Shown piece after piece: positions 62,180 to 64,000 of a stretch of 64,000 nucleotides of DNA (position 1 is the stretch's first letter; each line of letters begins with the position of its first letter). The translations under genes were made by a program, and so were the position numbers. The stretch is from NCBI GenBank assembly GCA_039583875.1, contig CM077147.1, forward strand, positions 159,792,821 through 159,856,820, read 5' to 3'. This stretch comes from Platanthera guangdongensis (taxonomy: Eukaryota; Streptophyta; Magnoliopsida; Asparagales; Orchidaceae). The notes under the pieces are model-generated. The model ran no database searches, was not told the DNA's origin, and was given only the letters and a program-made list of their open reading frames with translations.

Positions 62180-63606
62180 ATCTTTATTGCAGGTGAGTCC
62201 AAGTTGTCATGCCCCTATATGGTACTTGGACAGTGAATGTTCCAGGCACTTGACTGGAATAAGGGGATTGCTGAAGGACTACTCACCTATGCTGAATGGG
62301 CCTAAAGTTATCTTTGGTGGTTCTGAAAAGGGAGTCATCAAAGGTTTTGATATCATTTCTAATAACTCAGTTACAATCACGCAAGTGGCCTATGTAAAGG
62401 GTTTGAAACACAACCTAATTAGCATAAGTCAGCTGAGTGGTTTAGGTTATGACATTTCATTTGTCAAAAATGGTTGTCATATCAAAAGGTCAAGTGATCA
62501 AAAAGTCATATTGACAGGATATAGAAAAAGAAATGTGTACTGTCTTAACTTTGAGTGTGAGAATAATGTTTCTCCTATTTGTCTTGTAGCTGATGAGAGA
62601 GTCTCTCATTGTGTTAAATGGTACAAGAGGCTGGCCCATCTTAACTACAAGACTATTGGCCAACTCTTTAGCAAAGAGTTAGTTAGGAATGATCCTCAAG
62701 TTAAGTGTATAAAGGATGAGATATGCTCAGCTTGTCAAAAAGGCAAGCAGACCAAATCTTCCTTTCATAGCCTTGAAAACAAGATTCAGTGAGGTATCTA
62801 TACCTCTTGCATATGAATCTATTTGGTCCTATGACAGTTCATAGCCTAGGTAGGAAGGTCTACACTTTTGTGGTGGTAGATGACTATTCTAGATATTCAT
62901 GGGTGTTCTTTCTGAGACAAAAATCTGAAACCCCAAGTGTTTTATATAGTTTTGTCAAACAAATTCAGAATGAGCTGGACAATACATTGGTCAAAATCAG
63001 AAGTGACATTGGCACTGAATTTCAATCTGAGAGTATGACAAGACTGTGTGAAGAATTTGGGATTTTTCAAGAATTCTCATCACCTAGAACACCACAGCAA
63101 AATGGTATTGCTGAAAGGAAGAATAGAACATTGATTGAGGCTGATAGAACTCTATTGAGTGACACTTCTCTCCCAGAATATTTCTGGGCTGAGGCAATAA
63201 ACACTGCATGCCATGTGATCAATAGGGCTTCTATCACCAAAAGCCACAAAAAGACTCCCTATGAGATTATGAAAGGTAGAAAACCAAACTTATCCTATTT
63301 TAGGATCTTTGGTTACAAGTGTTATGTCCTTAACAATGACAAGTCTTATCTAACTAAGTTTGCTGCCAAATCCCAGGATGGGATATTTGTTGGGTACAAC
63401 AACAATAGTAAGGCTTATAGGGTCTACAACTTGATTACTCAAGTTGTAGAAGAGTCTGTACATGTTGTCTTTGATGAAACAAGACTTATTAACAATGAGT
63501 TGTCAAGTAGTTCTTGCAGTTCTACAGGTATAAATGAGAGAATGGACAAGCTTACCATTACAGAAGATTCAACTGCAAATCAGGAAGTGAAAAATGGTGG
63601 CTGATG
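62180..63606 (+). pseudogene. protease motif and integrase of S4
   Basis: WYLDSECSRHLTG at about 62220 is the protease active-site loop with the usual Gly changed to Glu. The GAG-pre-integrase part has WYKRLAHLNYKTIGQL (first His of HHCC is Tyr) and ICSACQKGKQ. After a frameshift near 62790 the integrase core is open for 271 codons: VDDYSRYSWVFFLRQ, KIRSDIGTEF, TPQQNGIAERKNRTLIE (catalytic D, D, E present), WAEAINTACHVINR, IFGYKCYVLN and a C-terminal VGYNNNSKAYRVYN. Ends TGA at 63602. Confidence 0.88.
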
Positions 63607-64000
63607 TCCAGGGGGAGTACAAGACTCTCCAGATGCTGATGAAAACCAAGAGGTGCAGCATAATGAAGAGTCTGGAGGTATTTAACCTGAAGATAGACTA
63701 CCTCCAGCTATTAGACACTTAAAGGATCATCCAGCAAATCAAATAATTGGTGATCCAAGACAAGGAGTACAAACAAGGAGCACAAATCTGAACACAGTTC
63801 TTTACACTAGCTTCTTATCTCAAGTGGAACCCAAGAAATTTGAAGAAGCTGTTCTAGACCCACATTGGATTGATGTCATGCAAAAGGAGCTGAATCAATT
63901 CAGAAGGTGCAAGGTCTGGAAGTTAGTCCCTAAACCACAACATCATTGGAATAAAGTGGATCTTTAGGAACAAACTGGATGAGAGTGGGATAATTGTGAA
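63607..64000 (+). pseudogene. RT N-terminus of S4, runs off window
   Basis: An acidic linker after cagggggagta, then LPPAIRHLKDHPANQIIGDP, FEEAVLDPHWIDVMQKELNQF and, after a 1-base shift near 63940, IIGIKWIFRNKLDESG. These are the opening motifs of copia RT. Catalytic motifs lie beyond the window. Confidence 0.82.

Larger units (their letters stand above)
58313..64000 (+). mobile_element. Sirevirus S4, 5' half
   Basis: LTR, primer site, gag, protease, integrase and the start of RT, cut by the window end. Inserted in S3 after gag; the flanking 5-mer is gtact (58308-58312). Same LTR family as S1. Gag and protease are broken by stops only; frameshifts appear at about 62790 and 63940. Confidence 0.9.

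Noticed and set aside
1..64000. S1 and S4 as two halves of one element split by the 52-kb block between them
   Set aside because: Order and orientation are wrong: S1 ends with its 3' LTR at 6335 and S4 begins with its own 5' LTR at 58313, so they are two separate insertions of one family.

Overview
The window reads as a repeat-rich intergenic block of a flowering-plant nuclear genome. It contains Ty1/copia Sireviruses with env-like genes, Ty3/gypsy elements of Tekay-like and Tat-like type, a gag-only LTR element, a small copia derivative, a hAT DNA transposon and a 500-N assembly gap. I see no convincing host gene, tRNA or rRNA, and I cannot name the species.

Layout. 1-6335 is the 3' half of Sirevirus S1 (RT/RNase H end, env-like gene, 3' LTR). 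7124-9964 is a hAT element. 12380-19358 is Sirevirus S2 (LTR cut by the gap, PBS, gag remnant, pol deleted, env-like gene). The env-like gene of S2 is interrupted by a minus-strand gypsy element T (19359 to about 53700). T holds a minus-strand gag-protease element N1 (23175-50710, target duplication catcc). The right-hand LTR of N1 holds a minus-strand Tat element (30295-50459, target duplication ccatg). An antisense gene of the Tat element holds a minus-strand copia derivative D (35031-41269, likely duplication cagcg/caacg). This is a five-level nest. 53705-58312 is Sirevirus S3 (env-like tail, one LTR, gag). 58313-64000 is the 5' half of Sirevirus S4, which has the same LTR family as S1.

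All element genes are broken or truncated. Most Sirevirus damage is in-frame stop codons of the kind made by cytosine deamination, with few frameshifts.

Three patterns stand out. (1) The transcribed leader of Sirevirus LTRs contains a serial array of up to about eleven different stem-loops, each separated by a near-invariant linker of the form CTGAGTTGTAGG. The architecture is kept in S1, S4 and S2, while S2 has different, still complementary stems. (2) All seven LTR families seen here carry an array of short, mostly CpG-bearing palindromes in U3; in six of them a TATA-like box can be seen on the promoter side of the array. Each family has its own word (GTGTCGACAC in S1/S4, TCGACGAA in S3, GTTGAGTGAG hairpins in S2, TATCGCC/GGCGATA in T, GCGCACGACC in N1, GGCGAG in Tat, TCCGC/GCGGA in D). 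Words of S2 and S3 recur in the LTR of the gypsy element T. (3) The same word also sits upstream of an internal TATA box that precedes the env-like gene (S1, and a trace in S2), which suggests a cis-regulatory module shared by the LTR promoter and the internal promoter. The two antisense genes of the Tat element likewise have their own TATA boxes.
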